Shown: positions 12,501 through 25,700, counted from the first letter of the stretch. The stretch is 64,000 bases of DNA from Cyprinodon diabolis (GCA_030533445.1 CM060070.1:35952501-36016500); one strand, 5' to 3'. The notes: generated by a model not told the origin, from the letters alone. A program made the numbers and translations.

Positions 12501-15380
12501 TGCATGTATTGTTAATCAATGGGTACAGAAACTCTAAACAGAAGTGGACGGTTTCTATCAGCTTGCCTAAATCTGAGATTTTAGTTGCTGGCTGGTTTAT
12601 TCTGGTATTTTCTGCCCGATATGGGTCTTATTTTCAATCAGAGTATTGGATCGAGACAACCCTAATTAAAATTTGTTTCAATAAATGCTTAAAATACATC
12701 CCTCCACTGAATCTAAATAATACGATGTCCGTCTTTTGAATCGACTCAGAGAAAAAGTCATTAAGGTTTGGATGATTTGCTGTTTAACCAAGACATACCT
12801 GCAGCTGATGGTCTTAAAGCAGGCGACAGAAGTAAGGCGCCCTGATCTGTCTTCAGGTGACCAGCTTGAATAAGAAAATCTGAGTCATGCAAACTGCTAT
12901 TTTCTGCCCTTTTTAAAAACAGCAACTTCCACCTGTGGAAATAAACACAGGAGACCTGTAGGTTCATTTTAGTTGGCTCTAAAGTACAGTTTCTCTCCAT
13001 TTTCCTTTCAAATATACCATCGCTTTAGTTTTTCTGATGCCCCCCTTTTGGGCATACTCAACATCATGACCCCTCCCCCCTCTTAGGGACTTGTTTATGG
13101 ATTTGAAGCGACATGTTTTTCTGCTCTTGCATGTGGGTTTGACATTTTCTAACATCTAAGAAGTAGGTCTCTCTTATCAGCTGCTTGAACTGTAAACTCA
13201 GGGCTTTAACCCTTTTTTCCTCTGACCTATTTTCTGTGTTTTAAACATGAATGTCTTTCTGTCATGTGATTGGTGGCGAGAAGCTCCGTAAAACATCTGT
13301 GCTGCTCTAAAAAGACGAGGGATTTTCTGTGGTCTGATGCTTACCTTAGAAGAATAAAGCTGAAATAATATAAGGAAAACAGATGGGAAAAGTTGTCTTG
13401 CTTTAATTATCGTAAAATAAATCACACCCACATGTTTCATGTAGTAAAGAGCCTGATTACACCATAAAGATGATATTTGGGTGACAAAAATAATCCCCTG
13501 TAGTTATTTGCTCAGATAATTGATCATAAAGTGGTTCTCCGAAGTTGAGGAGACTTTGTCAACAATTCAAGCAATCTTTTGGTTAAAAGAAAAAAAGTGA
13601 TTATATAAAGAGTTTATAATAATTTGCCAACCCTCCTTGTTCATAGTAGCTTGCAGCATTATGTGGGTTTGGCTGCATAAAATATGTTTTCTGTCTTTGC
13701 ACACTGCTGCCAGTATTGCAATAAATCTGCTGGTACCGCTAGGGGCTGAGTGATAAACAATTCATTCAAATCTAACATTTAGGAAGATTATATTCCACTA
13801 ATTTACTCATTTGGCTTCTGTAGATCAAAGTAACACCAGTTTGCTTCTTTTTTTCTTTAATATGTGTATTTAAAACTAAAAAAGTGTCTGTAAACATTTT
13901 GTTTTGTCAGATAACAATGGTTGTCAATGACAACGGGCCTGCAGATTTATTTTAGAAGCATGTTTCTCTGGTTGGATTTAGATGCACTTTGAATAAAGGT
14001 CAGCTCTCAGAAGGAGAGGATGAAGTAAAAGAACATTTTGCAAAATTTTTTTATAATGTTTTCTTATGACAAAAAAAGAGAAAAATTGATTAATCTGAAT
14101 AAGCAGGAAAAAATCTAAGATTTTATCTTGTAAGCTGATGCCTCCCACATTTTGAAATGTAAAAACATGCATAGAAAGCAATAAAGGCAGAGTTAAACCA
14201 GTGTTTCCTTAGTTTGCATCTTCACTAATCTCTCCTGAGAAAAGGTTGAAGATTAATGTGATGATCAGTAAAAATGCAATTTGAAAAGATTGTAATTTGA
14301 AACTCCTGCTAAACAATTATTATGAAAAATGCTAAATAAAAAATATAAGATCAGTTCAGAAAATGTTCAAATGGCATTTCAAAATCATGTTAAAAAATCA
14401 GAAATCAGAAAAGTTGCACTCAAAACCTTTTTTTTTATTAAAACATTTTTTACATTGAATTTCTGGATTAAATTTGTTTTTTTCATGTATAAAAAAAATT
14501 GAACACTACTACAAACTATTACATCGCAAAAGTCCTTCAATGCGTGAAGAAGGCCCCCCACCCCGCGCCCTTTGGGAATTTAAAGGAGGAATTTCAAGGC
14601 ATGGCTGAGTGCTTTACTGTGTCGCTGATGGTCTTCAGCAGGAGGATGTTGGTTTCCTTCTCTTACAAATTATGCTTTTATTTTAGCACATTTAATTTCT
14701 GTATCTGACCATTAAAAAGACTCAGAATTATGGGGTGTTTTCAAGTATAGCTTCCAGAAACCAAAGCATAACGTCACTCCTTTTGACTTTACAATGCCAC
14801 TGCACTATAACCTGGTGTAATAACACTGCAATAACTTCTATTATTTATCTCTTCAACAAACCAGACACCACACTTTACCTGCCACCACTTTACTGTACAT
14901 AAGATACTGTATATGTTTACCATCCACTGTATGCACTGTATATACTTCATGCACCTTTTCATCCTTTGTGCAGCTCCCGTTTGTGAGATAAATAAATTTC
15001 TATTCCTGCTATTCCTCAGAAACAAAAAGCTCCAATATTTGCCTATTTTCTTCTTTCTAATCTTAGCCACCATCACTCTGTAACCTTTAGTTGTTGTTGG
15101 GGTTTTTTTTTCTGAAAAACTGAATGTTGGGTTTTCAAAAGCCCTCCATGAACAGAAACAAACCTCTGATTTATATCAGTCTCTTTGTAATGATTCTGTT
15201 TAATATGGCTTATACATTTGAACTGAAACTGTGTTTTAAGATGCAGTTTTGGACTGTCATGTTTGGACCTAAAAGTCTGATAGTATTTAGCGTTGACCAA
15301 AGGGAGTTTTCTGATGAATAACTGACCAGGGTGTGTCTTTGTTTCCACAGAAGGAGATGACTTCTCGGATGTGCCACTGA
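6517..15380 (+). CDS. mob3a: MOB kinase activator 3A-like protein (3 coding exons)
   Basis: Coding exons are 6517-6934, 8469-8671 and 15351-15380. All junctions are GT-AG and in phase, giving 216 residues, against 216-217 for vertebrate MOB3 proteins. The start is the first ATG of its exon (which begins about 6416) and has A at -3. MOB proteins are small zinc-binding adaptors that bind and regulate NDR/LATS/MST-type kinases. The MOB3 subgroup binds MST1 rather than LATS/NDR. The zinc ligands are visible: C82 and C87 (CTDQTCPVM), and H164 and H169 in [13 protein letters not shown]3 signatures include [20 protein letters not shown] at the N-terminus and EMTSRMCH at the C-terminus. The last exon encodes only nine residues plus stop, after a 6.7-kb intron. 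MOB3A, B and C are hard to separate by eye, and MALKQVF and [10 protein letters not shown] look somewhat MOB3B-like. I chose MOB3A because an MKNK2 gene lies next to it. Confidence 0.93.
7277..7305. repeat. (TA)n microsatellite in mob3a intron
   Basis: Short TA run in the intron between the first and second coding exons. Confidence 0.8.
9018..9349. mobile_element. hAT-type non-autonomous element (332 bp)
   Basis: The left end TAGGGCTGAAACAGTTAATC and right end GTTAGTTGCAGCCCTA are inverted repeats of the TAGGGCTG type. They are flanked by AATTCATT (9010-9017) and AATTAATT (9350-9357), a 7-of-8 match for the 8-bp target duplication typical of hAT elements. The interior is full of ATTAATCGATT-like motifs and encodes nothing. 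A related copy lies at 29301-29653. Confidence 0.75.
11479..11955. repeat. Degenerate DNA-transposon fragment (GACTATA type)
   Basis: It starts TACCGTATTTTCCAGACTATA and contains ATATAAGCTGCACTAGGCTAT. This wording is typical of a common vertebrate DNA-transposon family whose ends read like CCGGACTATAAG. The right boundary is a guess. Confidence 0.4.
12350..12665. repeat. Degenerate DNA-transposon fragment
   Basis: The left part reads AGGACCAATACCAATACTGA and the right part ends GGATCGAGACAACCCTAATT, resembling the ends of fish hAT-like elements rich in GATACC-type words. No clear terminal repeats or target duplication could be set. Confidence 0.35.
14810..15010 (+). repeat. Probable LINE 3' end
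   Basis: It contains GCACTGTATATACTTCATGC followed by ACCTTTT and ends near GTGAGATAAATAAATTTCTA. The same wording recurs at about 52945-53060, so it is a repeat family. The non-coding body and AATAAA-like end suggest a truncated retroelement 3' end. The class is uncertain. Confidence 0.4.
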
Positions 15381-15745
15381 GAGGCCTGTGGACACGGCAG
15401 GAGCATCCATCCGTCCATCTCAATCATCCATCCATCTCCAAGATTGAATCAGAGTGAAGCAGAAGCAGAGAGTCTATTTTTATATTTAAGTACTGTAATC
15501 TATTTTATCCTCATTCTGTAGGTTTTAAAGCAAGAACCTTCTCATGTGAGGCAATCAGTTCCTAAAGAAAAACAAAAGCAGACATGTTATCAGAGAATTC
15601 ACAGTATTAAGCTGGGTTTGCTTGTGTTGAGGCTTTTCTGTTTTATTGTCATTCCAAAATGTTATCTTCTTCCTGTCAGTTTAAAATGATGTAAAATTTG
15701 ATTTTAATTTCTTACTGTAAGTCTTAAAAATCACTATGTTGTTCC

Positions 15746-15751
15746 ATTAAA
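15746..15751 (+). terminator. mob3a: Possible poly(A) signal of mob3a (ATTAAA)
   Basis: ATTAAA is the first acceptable poly(A) hexamer seen after the stop codon at 15380, giving a 3' UTR of about 390 bases. It is the common variant rather than AATAAA, and a downstream signal could be used instead. Confidence 0.4.
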
Positions 15752-17648
15752 TTGATCTTTAATCTTTTTTACGTGGAATCGGTTGGTTTGTGTTGATGTT
15801 TATCACCTGGTTCTCAGGTCTATATACCAGCACACCGACTCCTTTGCCTTTTATTTAGATCATGTTAAACTTACACCGTCTGTGTGGATGAGTTAAAGTC
15901 TGTAATGGTCTCTTAGTGGCCCAGACGTTATCAAAGGCGTGTTCTGTTACACTCTGGGCCTCAGCCACCCGTCTGCTTCTCAGGTGTCAAAGCTGCCTTG
16001 TTTGTCGCAGCTATGCTTAGCAGACGGAGGTCATATGAGACTTTAGCCTGGCATGACACAGGGGAAGCGTCACATGGCTCTAAAAGCTATGTCCATAAAC
16101 CCTGCACTAGGTGGCGCCAGACACCGCCAGCATCAGGGAAAAGCAACAGCCAGTGCTGCAGCTCTATTCAAATCCGCCCAGTGCACCAGTTCTGGGCCTG
16201 AAGTGCAGAGCTGATTTGGATTAAGCCGCTTATGTAAGAAACAGGCCAGACCGGACTGTGATGGAAACAGAGAACAGTTTGTTGTGAATGAGGCCCTCCT
16301 GACTGGGTCAAAAAAAGGTCCCGAGTGGGAGGGGGGGACTCTGCTCTGATGTAGAGGCGTTGGTTTGTTTTGATAAAACAAATGACATTGATGACGGGCA
16401 GCAAGTTTATATGCACTATTTAGGAAGTTCCGGTCAGCAAAAGAAAACATGCAACATAAAATTTTGTTACATTTTACAGGAAAATGCATGCTTTAGTTGT
16501 AGGAGGACATTTTATTTCCAGAAAACTCCAGTAAAACTAAATTTAGGGACAATAAGATGGATATTTCTAGAAAATATACATCTACAAGGAGGAAATACTG
16601 CAGTCAGTGACAGCTGGGTTTAGAAAACTGATTTCTCAGGATGATCTGAATCAATTGTCTCTACAAAGTGCTTTGAAATGATGGTTTGCACTGCATAAAT
16701 AAACTGAATTTAAATGAAATTTAATGAGAAAACTGAGCATGTTTTAGGTGATATAGGATGATTTCTGATTTTCTGTTAACTAAATAAAATTCCCCATCAG
16801 TTCCTACAATAGCAGACTCCTGGCTCCCACCACAGGCTTTACAAAAACAGTATAGGCTTTAAAATAGTAAAGGCATACATTAGGTCAACATTTTGCATTT
16901 TAAAAACCTTTCAATTTTCTAAAGGAACATCTGAATATTTTTCTCTCCATACTTCCAAAGATTCGTCTCCAGCAGGAACTGAACTCCAAATATCTACTGT
17001 ATAGCAGATATGTAGCAGTTGCTGCAGATCTATAGTAGAAATAAAGCATCCACCTCTGCGCTGTGTGGGGTGTAACACTAAATTGTTCACAAATGGAGGC
17101 GTTGGTGAGGTAAACTGTATGAGAACAAAGGCAGAGGGTGATGTTTAGAAATGAACAGGCTTATTTCTAAAGCTTTTCACTGTTGCTGCAGGTACAGGGT
17201 TGATTGTGTTTTAGGGTTAGCTTTATGTTAGTGATGTGCAGGGTGAGCTTGATGCATGACAAACGAGCCAAAGAGATTTCAGTTTGGGGCTCATCTGACA
17301 AGAGAGAGATGCTTTTTTTTTTTTGCTGTGTTTACTTCCTCTTGTTTTCTATCCAAAATAAATAATATCTCGTTGCCCCTCTTCTACATAGAGCAGATTT
17401 ATAGAATGCAGAACAAGACATATCCTGAGGTACCACAGGCTCTGCACTGCTTCTCAGATCAATGCTGCCCTTTCCCGGTGGCATCTAACAGTTTCTCATC
17501 TAATAGTTGTGCATTTAGCTCTCATCACAGCATTCCCACATTGTGATGCTGCCACCACCAAGCACTAAAATAGAAGAATGCTTATTTTAATTGAGATAAA
17601 CTGCTAATTCAACTGGCTGATATTAGCATTTTTTCCTGTGCATTAACA

Positions 17649-17929
17649 CAGTAGTTTCCAAACTGGGCAATGCGCCCCCTATGGGTGGTGCACAGGAGGG
17701 TATGGTAAAAATAAATTGAATAGTTTGAGTTAATTGGTTTATTTATTTATTGAGAATTGCTCTTTAAAAGTGATAGTTTTAGCAATTTAAAGCAGTTTTA
17801 TAGTATTTTATTGCATTATTCAATTTGTTGTTTTTTACTTTCTTAGATGGACCGCTGAAGTGTTTGAAGTAGGTGGAGGGCTTTCTTGTAAACAAAAAGG
17901 GAATCCTGCAAGAAGTTTGGAAATTACTG
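17649..17929. mobile_element. hAT-type non-autonomous element (281 bp)
   Basis: The ends are inverted repeats: CAGTAGTTTCCAAACTGGG at the left, and AGTTTGGAAATTACTG at the right. Flanks CATTAACA (17641-17648) and CATTAGTT (17930-17937) share only the first five bases, so the target duplication is imperfect. No coding capacity. Confidence 0.65.
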
Positions 17930-20900
17930 CATTAGTTGAGCAGCCAGGCCTTCAGATCTCCTGATGTGCATGCTTTGCCTCTTTATTCAATTGTTGTTTT
18001 TAATCAAGAAAATGGGAGAAGAAAAAGCAATGTCAACTCTTAAGAATGAGCCGAAAATCATCAGGAGAAAATGATCTCCATGGATCACCAGCCTTAAACA
18101 AGTTGTGTCGGTCGATCTCTATTCTAATTCTAATCTATAAAACGTTTTTTTCTTTCAGCTGTGAAATGTCATTTATGTACTTCACTATAATGTTAGTGTG
18201 GTAAAAGTGAAAAGTATTCATTCCAAAGATGAATTAGGTGAGAGTTGAAAAAAATATTTCATAAATAGGCTATTTGGGAATATAATCTCATCATTACAAA
18301 ATACATTTGGGCAGAAGTAAAAACCATAACATCTGTTCTCAACATTACAAACCTTTGCCAGTTTAATACCTATAGTAGGTTATGTGTAAATATTAGAACG
18401 CTGCAGAGCACTTCCTGTGAAAATATCCACTGTTTACTGTATGTTCCCTTGCCCTTTAAATAGGACGGCTCGGTCAGCAGACTGAAAGTAACATCAGGAC
18501 AATGAAGCCTGTTTACAAACCAGAAGTCTCAGCAGACACGTGGTTTCAGGTGTGTTTGGTTTAAACATGTTTGTCTTTCACTGAAGTAGCTCCAGCTCGG
18601 CAGAATGGCCAAATCTTCATTAAAGTAGTTTTTTTCAAAAGTAATAAAGTATAACTACTACTAGAATACAGTCAGAGCTGTTACAATTATTCACATTCTT
18701 TAGTTAAAGTACAGACTGTGCAAAAAAGACTTGGTTAAAAGAACTGATTTAACTCCTTTACTTAAGTAAAACTTAAAAAGTATAGGTTCTAAACTGTACT
18801 TGAATTCAAAAGTAAAATTAGGTTATCTCTAATGCCTTTAAAAGACAAATTAAATAATAAAAGAAAAACTGTTCTTAAAATAGTTTTATCCATAACAACT
18901 GTGTTGACTGTCATCATTTGCTCACTCTGTCATTAGAGAACAATAAACTTGGTCTAGTTTGGTTCTAAATGATCAAATTAAACAGAAGCCCTGCATAAGA
19001 AGCTGAATAGTTTAGAGCTCTGGTTTTCATATAAGTTAAATTTAAAATATAGTGAATTTTGTTTTATTATTAAAAAATCTAAAATGTTTTATTTAAATTT
19101 AAAAAAATGCTATCCACCAATAAAATTGATAAACCTCTTAAAAGGTTTTGAGAATTAATTTGTTGTTTTCTCAGATTTTATTTCTTTAAAAAAAAAAAAG
19201 TTCATCTTTTATTTTATTTTTTACTTTATTTTTTCAAAATAAGATATGAAGAAATGAAAAACCAAAAGAAATGGGGGAAAAAAACACATAGAAAACAACT
19301 AAGTTACTCTTAAAAGCTCTCATTGATTAAAAACTTTTTAAATTTCCATTTAAATTTACGTGTTTGTTTGCAACAATAATGGAACAGAATTCACTCCATA
19401 GCGATGTACCTAAAATAAAAATAGCACTTAAAATTTAATCAATAGTCACATCAAACACATGGGAAAAGGTTGGGGGTTTGTTTTCTGTCTCAGAATAGGA
19501 TCCACCATGAAACGTATTATGGTCCTAAATTATAAAGAAATAATAAATAGTCTTTTTTTGTCAAAGATCTGAAAGCATGTCAGTTATGATCACTGTTGGT
19601 GTGCTGAGCAGTAACTGTGCCAAAAACTGTAGAAACAAATTAAAGCTGGACCAAAACTGGATTAAGGAAAGATGGTCATCCTGGGAGAAGAAACTAAGCC
19701 CTATATAACCCTTTGTATAACCAGATCCATCTCTACATGTTTTTGTCCTACCTACCTTTCTACCACAAGAGGAGTCTGAAGGTCTCTGATTTTCCCTTCA
19801 GATGCCACAAAGTAACCCTGAGACATTGTTTCATTGTATCTGCGTCAAGCTCAAAGATTCAAAGAATCTCTCCAGTGCAGACAGACCTTATACAAAATCT
19901 GACAATGTGAAACTTTCAAAGCTGATGTAATGCTGCTGGTTGGGCTAAAGTCAGCAGAGGCAAACATGAAACTTCATTAGAACTATAACCAAAAAAAAAA
20001 GCATAATACACTCAGACCAGGTTTCTTTTTATGTCTCAGAATAAATTTATACAGATATAACAAGGTTCTCATTCTGAGGTAGACTGATTTTAACATTATA
20101 TTTATTATGCTTTTAATTTTTCAAACTGTGCATATGGAAAATAATCCCTGAAAATGGTTTCATCATCGTCCACCTGGAGAAAAAGGAAAAGGAAGCCGTC
20201 AATCTATGGATAGACACACGTTTGGGGTTTAAGTTCTTAAAAAACAAGAATCAGAAGTAAAATGATTGTTCTGTAGGGCTCAGCTTAAGAGAATATAGCT
20301 GCCAAACCTGCCTCCCATGCCAGTACTTCAAAGAATCCAAACACTTCAATAGCTGGAAGGGTGGAAGGCTGGGATGAACTCAATGACATGAACGTGACCT
20401 CCTGCAGTCACGTTTCTGCAGGAAAACAAATCAACGTGATTGACGGGTTAACACAGTTTTTTTACATACCTAATTGTGTTATTCCTCATTAGAATAAGAG
20501 CTTTTTGTTTAATCTAAGCAAAAAAGGAGCAAAAAGTGTCACCCTGGGATTAAATATAAGAGCCAAACATTCCATTTTCCCTGTCTGAAGTTAACTGCTG
20601 AAGGTCGGCCATCTGAAAGCAGATGCCTTGTTCCCACAGGGAAATCCCCACTTCAAAAATAACAAACTACTCACCCTATACTGGAATACATGCACACTCT
20701 AAAAACCACACCAGTTAAATTAACATTTAAGAAGCCAGAGAAACAAATCTACACAATGATTTTACAGTCTTTTATGGTGAAACAGTCATGTTTTAATTTA
20801 GTATATCTGGGTCAAACATTCAAAACATCTGATGCATTTAAACTGGGTTGGTCAAATGTTTCTCTTTTAATAAGCATAGAATCAGCAAGTTTGTTTTGTT

Positions 20901-21640
20901 TGATATCTGGTATAAAGTATAATAGTTCAGGCAAAAAAATATTTAAACCAAGAACCAACAGCAGCAAATAAGGTGAGAAGCAACAGAAAGAAATGAAGCA
21001 ATCTTGTTCTCCAGACATTGACACTCCCACTAATATCTGCATATGTTTTATTAGTGAGAGGGATTAAAATATAAGCCTCCTCCCAGATTATTAAACAATT
21101 CTTTTAATCAGAATCAGTAAATTGTATTTAAATATTTATGTTATTCTTCACTATCTGAATCTGCTTTAAGTCCTTAAACTTTGGAGACAAACTTAAAGAA
21201 ATTCTCTAAACAAGCAGGAAACAACGTTTTTTTTTTGTTTTTTTTTTTTATCAGCTAAAGAACATCTCCAGGATTAAAGGACTAATGTCTCAGCAGGACA
21301 GGGATTTCTGTGCTCATCTTTACTGTCTTCACTTCTACCTAAAAAAATTAGCTGAAGTTAATGCAGAATGCTGCTGCCAGCATCCTCACTAAAACTAAGA
21401 AAGGGGAGTACATCTTCCCAGTTCTTAACACCTATAAAGTAATTGCTTCAGTTTTATGATGAGGAGGATGATTAACTTTATTGTTCAAAAGGAAATTTGT
21501 CCTGGGTACCGACTACATAATCCAAACTATGTGTCTATTCTACATTCACACATGAAACACTGATATAAAAATTCCATTGTAAGAAAAACAACTACATAAA
21601 AGAACATTACAATTAAAAAAAAAGGAAATATATATCTAGG

Positions 21641-21641
<1 letters not shown>

Positions 21642-21726
<85 letters not shown>
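21642..21726. repeat. (TA)n microsatellite, about 42 units
   Basis: A pure TA run abutting the tail side of the reverse-oriented SINE at 21739. Its position at the SINE 3' end mirrors the (TA)n after the SINE at 2656, which suggests expansion from the SINE tail. Confidence 0.95.
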
Positions 21727-21728
<2 letters not shown>

Positions 21729-21738
21729 CCTCTTTTTT

Positions 21739-22797
21739 CAGGTTTTATTGGCATTACACTGTCACAAGTACAGAATGTTGAAAGGAACTCTCAGCATTTA
21801 ACCCATCCCCTTGAGGAGCAGTGGGCTGCCATTGTGCAGCGCCCAGAGAGCAGTGTGGGATTAAGGGTCTTGCTCAGGGAGCAAGAGTGGCAGTCTGTGG
21901 GACTGGGATTCAAACTCAGAACCTCAGGATTCCAAGCTCTATGCCAGGGGTAACCAATTAAAAGTCAGCTGGGTCCAAATAAAGAAAATCATCAACCAGT
22001 AAAGGTTAAACAGAATTTAACAATGAAATAAAATTAGGTGTTTATGCATTCAAGTTATACATTGAAATTTTAAATAAAAAAATAGAAACAAAAAATAGAA
22101 CATTTTCCCATTTTAAAATCTAAAGTGTTTTTTTTTAAGTAGAGAAAAACAATCCTTCAGTTTGGTATATAGATAGTTTATTGATTCACATATTTTATAA
22201 ACCACCTGAACTGACCAATTTTTATTTTTCTTTCATTTTTCTGGCTTAATGAGAGCAGTGGGCTTTAGGCTGCCCTGCAAGGCTTACCTTGGGTTTAAAT
22301 AGCGATGTAGCCATTCTAAAGAACATATCAAGGAGCTCATTTTGGGCCTGGATCAATATTTATTTCTGATTCTGTTCATGCTGGAGAATCCTGCTTCACA
22401 GCAGCAGGTTGAGCCAAACATACTGAAAATGTTCAGGGTCATCTTTGAGCACAGAATTTCACTTTTCTTTCACCAGTTCCCCGCAGTTCTTCCAGCAGTC
22501 CACACTTTCTCTGCTCTCTTTTTCTCATTGTCTTCTCCTTCTTTCCCATCACCCGGCTTGCCACAGGTTTGCCTGCTGTGTCTAAAAGTAGCAGCAGCAG
22601 CAACCCAGACTGACAGCAGCTTATTGGCTAATTTCTATCACGTGCCGCCTGGTGCTGGACGCTCCCGAGGGCTTTACTGTACAAACAGGAGAAGCGGCGC
22701 AAGTGAAATTAGACACTGCCATCAGACAACATGCGGTCATTTATAAATGTTGTTAATCCGTGACCTCTGCTCTATGCCCTAACCACTAGGCCGCCAC
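21739..22797 (-). mobile_element. tRNA-derived SINE, copy 3, split by a hAT element
   Basis: The body and tail (CACTGTCACAAGTACAG, CCCATCCCCTTGAGGAGC, GGGCTGCCATTGTGCAG) lie at 21739-21944 on the minus strand. The tRNA-like head (CCCTAACCACTAGGCCGCC) lies at 22778-22797. The two parts are separated by an 825-bp insertion, and removing it together with one copy of the CTCTATGC duplication restores a continuous SINE of the same family as 2656. The insertion is therefore younger than this SINE. Confidence 0.85.
21945..22769. mobile_element. hAT-like element (825 bp) inserted in a SINE
   Basis: It is flanked by perfect 8-bp duplicates CTCTATGC (21937-21944 and 22770-22777). The ends CAGGGGTAAC and GTGACCTCTG are short imperfect inverted repeats. 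An open frame at 22342-22746 (134 codons) lies inside. I do not recognise a transposase domain in it, so it may be a decayed remnant. Part of the interior is shared with the region around 600-680. Confidence 0.75.
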
Positions 22798-25700
22798 TCC
22801 CCCACTATATATATCAAGACCCTACTATAGATAAATGAATACACAAAAGAAGCGTGTCAGTTTAAGTTTTGGATACCATTACCTATTCCACTATTTACTG
22901 TTTATTGCTTTGATGGAAAGCAGAACAAATGAGGTCTTATAGCGGTTCAGTCTACAGGCAGGAACTCTAAGACATCGACCTGAAGAAAGTGATACTCTGA
23001 AAAAAGAATATGAGTTGGGTCTGAGGTCATTTTCTGGATCCATCTTTATAGATCTGCAAATAATATACTCTCCCTGAACTTGATTATAAAACCCCTGCCA
23101 TATAGCGTCATTTTTATTTATTAGAACTGTTAATGATCTGTCAACCCTAGTGTGAGTCCATGTCTTTAGGACACAGAACTACTGGGCTAAAATCTTTCTG
23201 CTCTATTATCTTTCTATGACCGTAAATACTTTTTTAAAATCTTTGTTGTGCCAAGAAGAAATAAGAAAAAAAAACATATAATACAAAGTGATGTGTAAAC
23301 ATTTTTCTATATGGATATTCACAGTTTAAATACATTTATTTGTAAAGATCCCTTTCTTTTCAAGGTTTATTCAAGCTGTTGGGTTGAAAAAGACAAACTG
23401 TTGTGATGTTTAAATGTCTAATTAAAGAGGACACATGATGTAAGATTCTGCTCCAGTAACATCAGCTCCTGAAATGACCTCACTGGATGCTGCAGCCGGT
23501 TGCAGGATGTCCCTCCTCTCCCACCGTTCCCTGGAAGCGTGTGGTTTGCTTGTTACGTGTGAGATGAGACATACCCAGCCCTGCTTTTTGCTCTCCCCTC
23601 CCCCCAGCCTTCTGTGTTTTTCCTCTGTTGGAATGTACCCGCCAGCCTAGAGAGAGAGAGAGAGGAGAAAGGGAAACCCAGGGCACAGAGGCACAGAACA
23701 AGGGAGGAATTCATGGCTGCAGCCAATGAATCTGATGTTCATGCAGCTCTGATTTTACTCTGCAGTGGCTGGGGGTTGTTTTCCTGGTACACTGTGAGCA
23801 TTTATACAGCTGGAAGAGAGCTTGGGTCATTGTTTTGACTCAGCAAATGTTGGATTTAGCACACACCCAGCTTTGAGGCGTGTGAGTCATCTTGTGGTGT
23901 TTCCTCATAACTTCTAGAATAAGGGAAGGTTGAAAAGGAGGTTACTTCCTCTTCAGGCATATAATTATAGAAAAACAAAAACAAACTCAACTGTTTATAT
24001 ACCACACTGAATTATGCGGGGCCTTTGGTTGCATAAACCAACATCAGCATGAATGGCATACAAAGAATGGCCACCTAATGATGCGTTTGGATCGATCCTT
24101 TTACTGGTGGGAATGATGATATAAGCTCAGTAAATTTCAGAAGCAAGGATCGGATGTCCAAACTTGAATATTTCAGGTTCAAAATCATGGATATATGCTA
24201 AAATTGTATGGAATGAATGTTGTTCTTTTCTTGTTGCGAGCAAAGAACACGTTTTGTAAATTAAAATTTGGAAAAATTCGTTTTGATATTTGAAATTTGA
24301 AAACACAAATGCAACCCAGAAATGAAACTTTGATAAAAGTCTTGATCAAAAAGTGCAACTTTGCTTTTTTTATTATTATATAAAAAATATGTTTTTACTC
24401 ATTTAATATTTTCTTTTCTTACATTTCTGTTCTACAAATTGCATTGTTTCTAATTGCTTTCTTAGAGATCACATTCTTTTAACTTCTAGGGGTGGGCCTT
24501 TCTCTGGAGAAGAAGCGTTTCTATTGGTCTGCATAGATGTTAAAAGCACCATTTCATTGGTCCATGTGCTCATCAAGAGTGAGCATTGTCTTAGGGCTTA
24601 AAGGAGAGAGAATGTGATCTTTAAAATGCAACTTTAAAAAAATGCAATTACTAAAACCCAATCTGAAAACAGAAATTTCAAAAAGAAATGTGAAATTATA
24701 AAATCTGTTAAAAATATAAAATTGTGTTCAAAGATAAAGAAAAAAAATGACATATGAAATATGTAATTTCGTAATTTTCTTTTCATATTTCAATTTAAAA
24801 AACCTGATCTTCATTTACAACAATAATACAAAACATTTGACTTAATTAAAATGTACCATAGTCACCTTGAAATTGAGATGCTATGTTTACATATTTCTGT
24901 ACAATAATATACCAGACTATGAAAAAGAAAAACATAATTCCAAATATTTTGTTAAATTTTTGCAGTATTCTCTGTTTTGCAGCTGACATTGCTTTTACTT
25001 CCCCAGTCATGCTTAAAATGATGCAATGATAATAAGCGTCTGCTGAATGCAATAAGGACATTTGTGAACACACATGTGTCTGCTAATATTTCCTCACTCT
25101 TTCTAGCAGAATAATCGTTGCTGCTTTAATTTGTTGGGTCTCTGAGCATGGCTTAATCTGCATGATTCCAAAAGGACTGAGATCAGTTCTTTGGGAGTCC
25201 ATTCATTCAGGATTCCCTCCAAAGACGGACTGATTGATCTATATTCAGGATCAAGATGCTGTGAGGTTTCCATCATCTGACCCAAACTGTCAGATAATTG
25301 GCTTTGATCCTTTACTCTACTGTTAAATAAACTGAAAAATTCTCTTTGCATTAACATCGTGGATGAGGTACTGGCCTAGAAAGATTATTTCTTGTCTGTT
25401 TCTTTCTGTTTTGAGAAACTTATCCCCTATAACAATAAAGCAGAAGCTCTTTTGTCATGTTTTGTTTTACTAACCTTTATTTTTACCAGGAAAATCCCAT
25501 TGAATTTAAAACCCACAGCAGTAGTTACACATAAAACCCCCCATAAGAATCACAAGAACATGAAACCAAAAGAAACAAGTGTCATAAATCTTGTAAGAAT
25601 TAATTTAAAGGCTCTTGGAGACACTAAGTTTCTTAGTTTCATCCAGCAATAAATTTGAGTCTAAATTGGCAAAATAAAAAAAAGCCCTTTTACCCAATTA

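Larger units (their letters stand above)
8672..15350 (+). other. mob3a: mob3a intron between coding exons 2 and 3 (6.7 kb)
   Basis: The donor is GTGAGT at 8672 and the acceptor is TTTCCACAG ending at 15350. No other gene is visible inside. Recognisable content is the hAT-type element at 9018-9349, a fragment starting TACCGTATTTTCCAGACTATA near 11479, a degenerate transposon piece around 12350-12660, and a LINE-like 3' end at about 14810-15010. The rest is AT-rich sequence with no feature I can support. Confidence 0.85.

Noticed and set aside
22342..22746. 134-codon + strand open frame in the intergenic region
   Set aside because: It lies inside the hAT-like insertion at 21945. I see no recognisable transposase domain, so no protein function is claimed.
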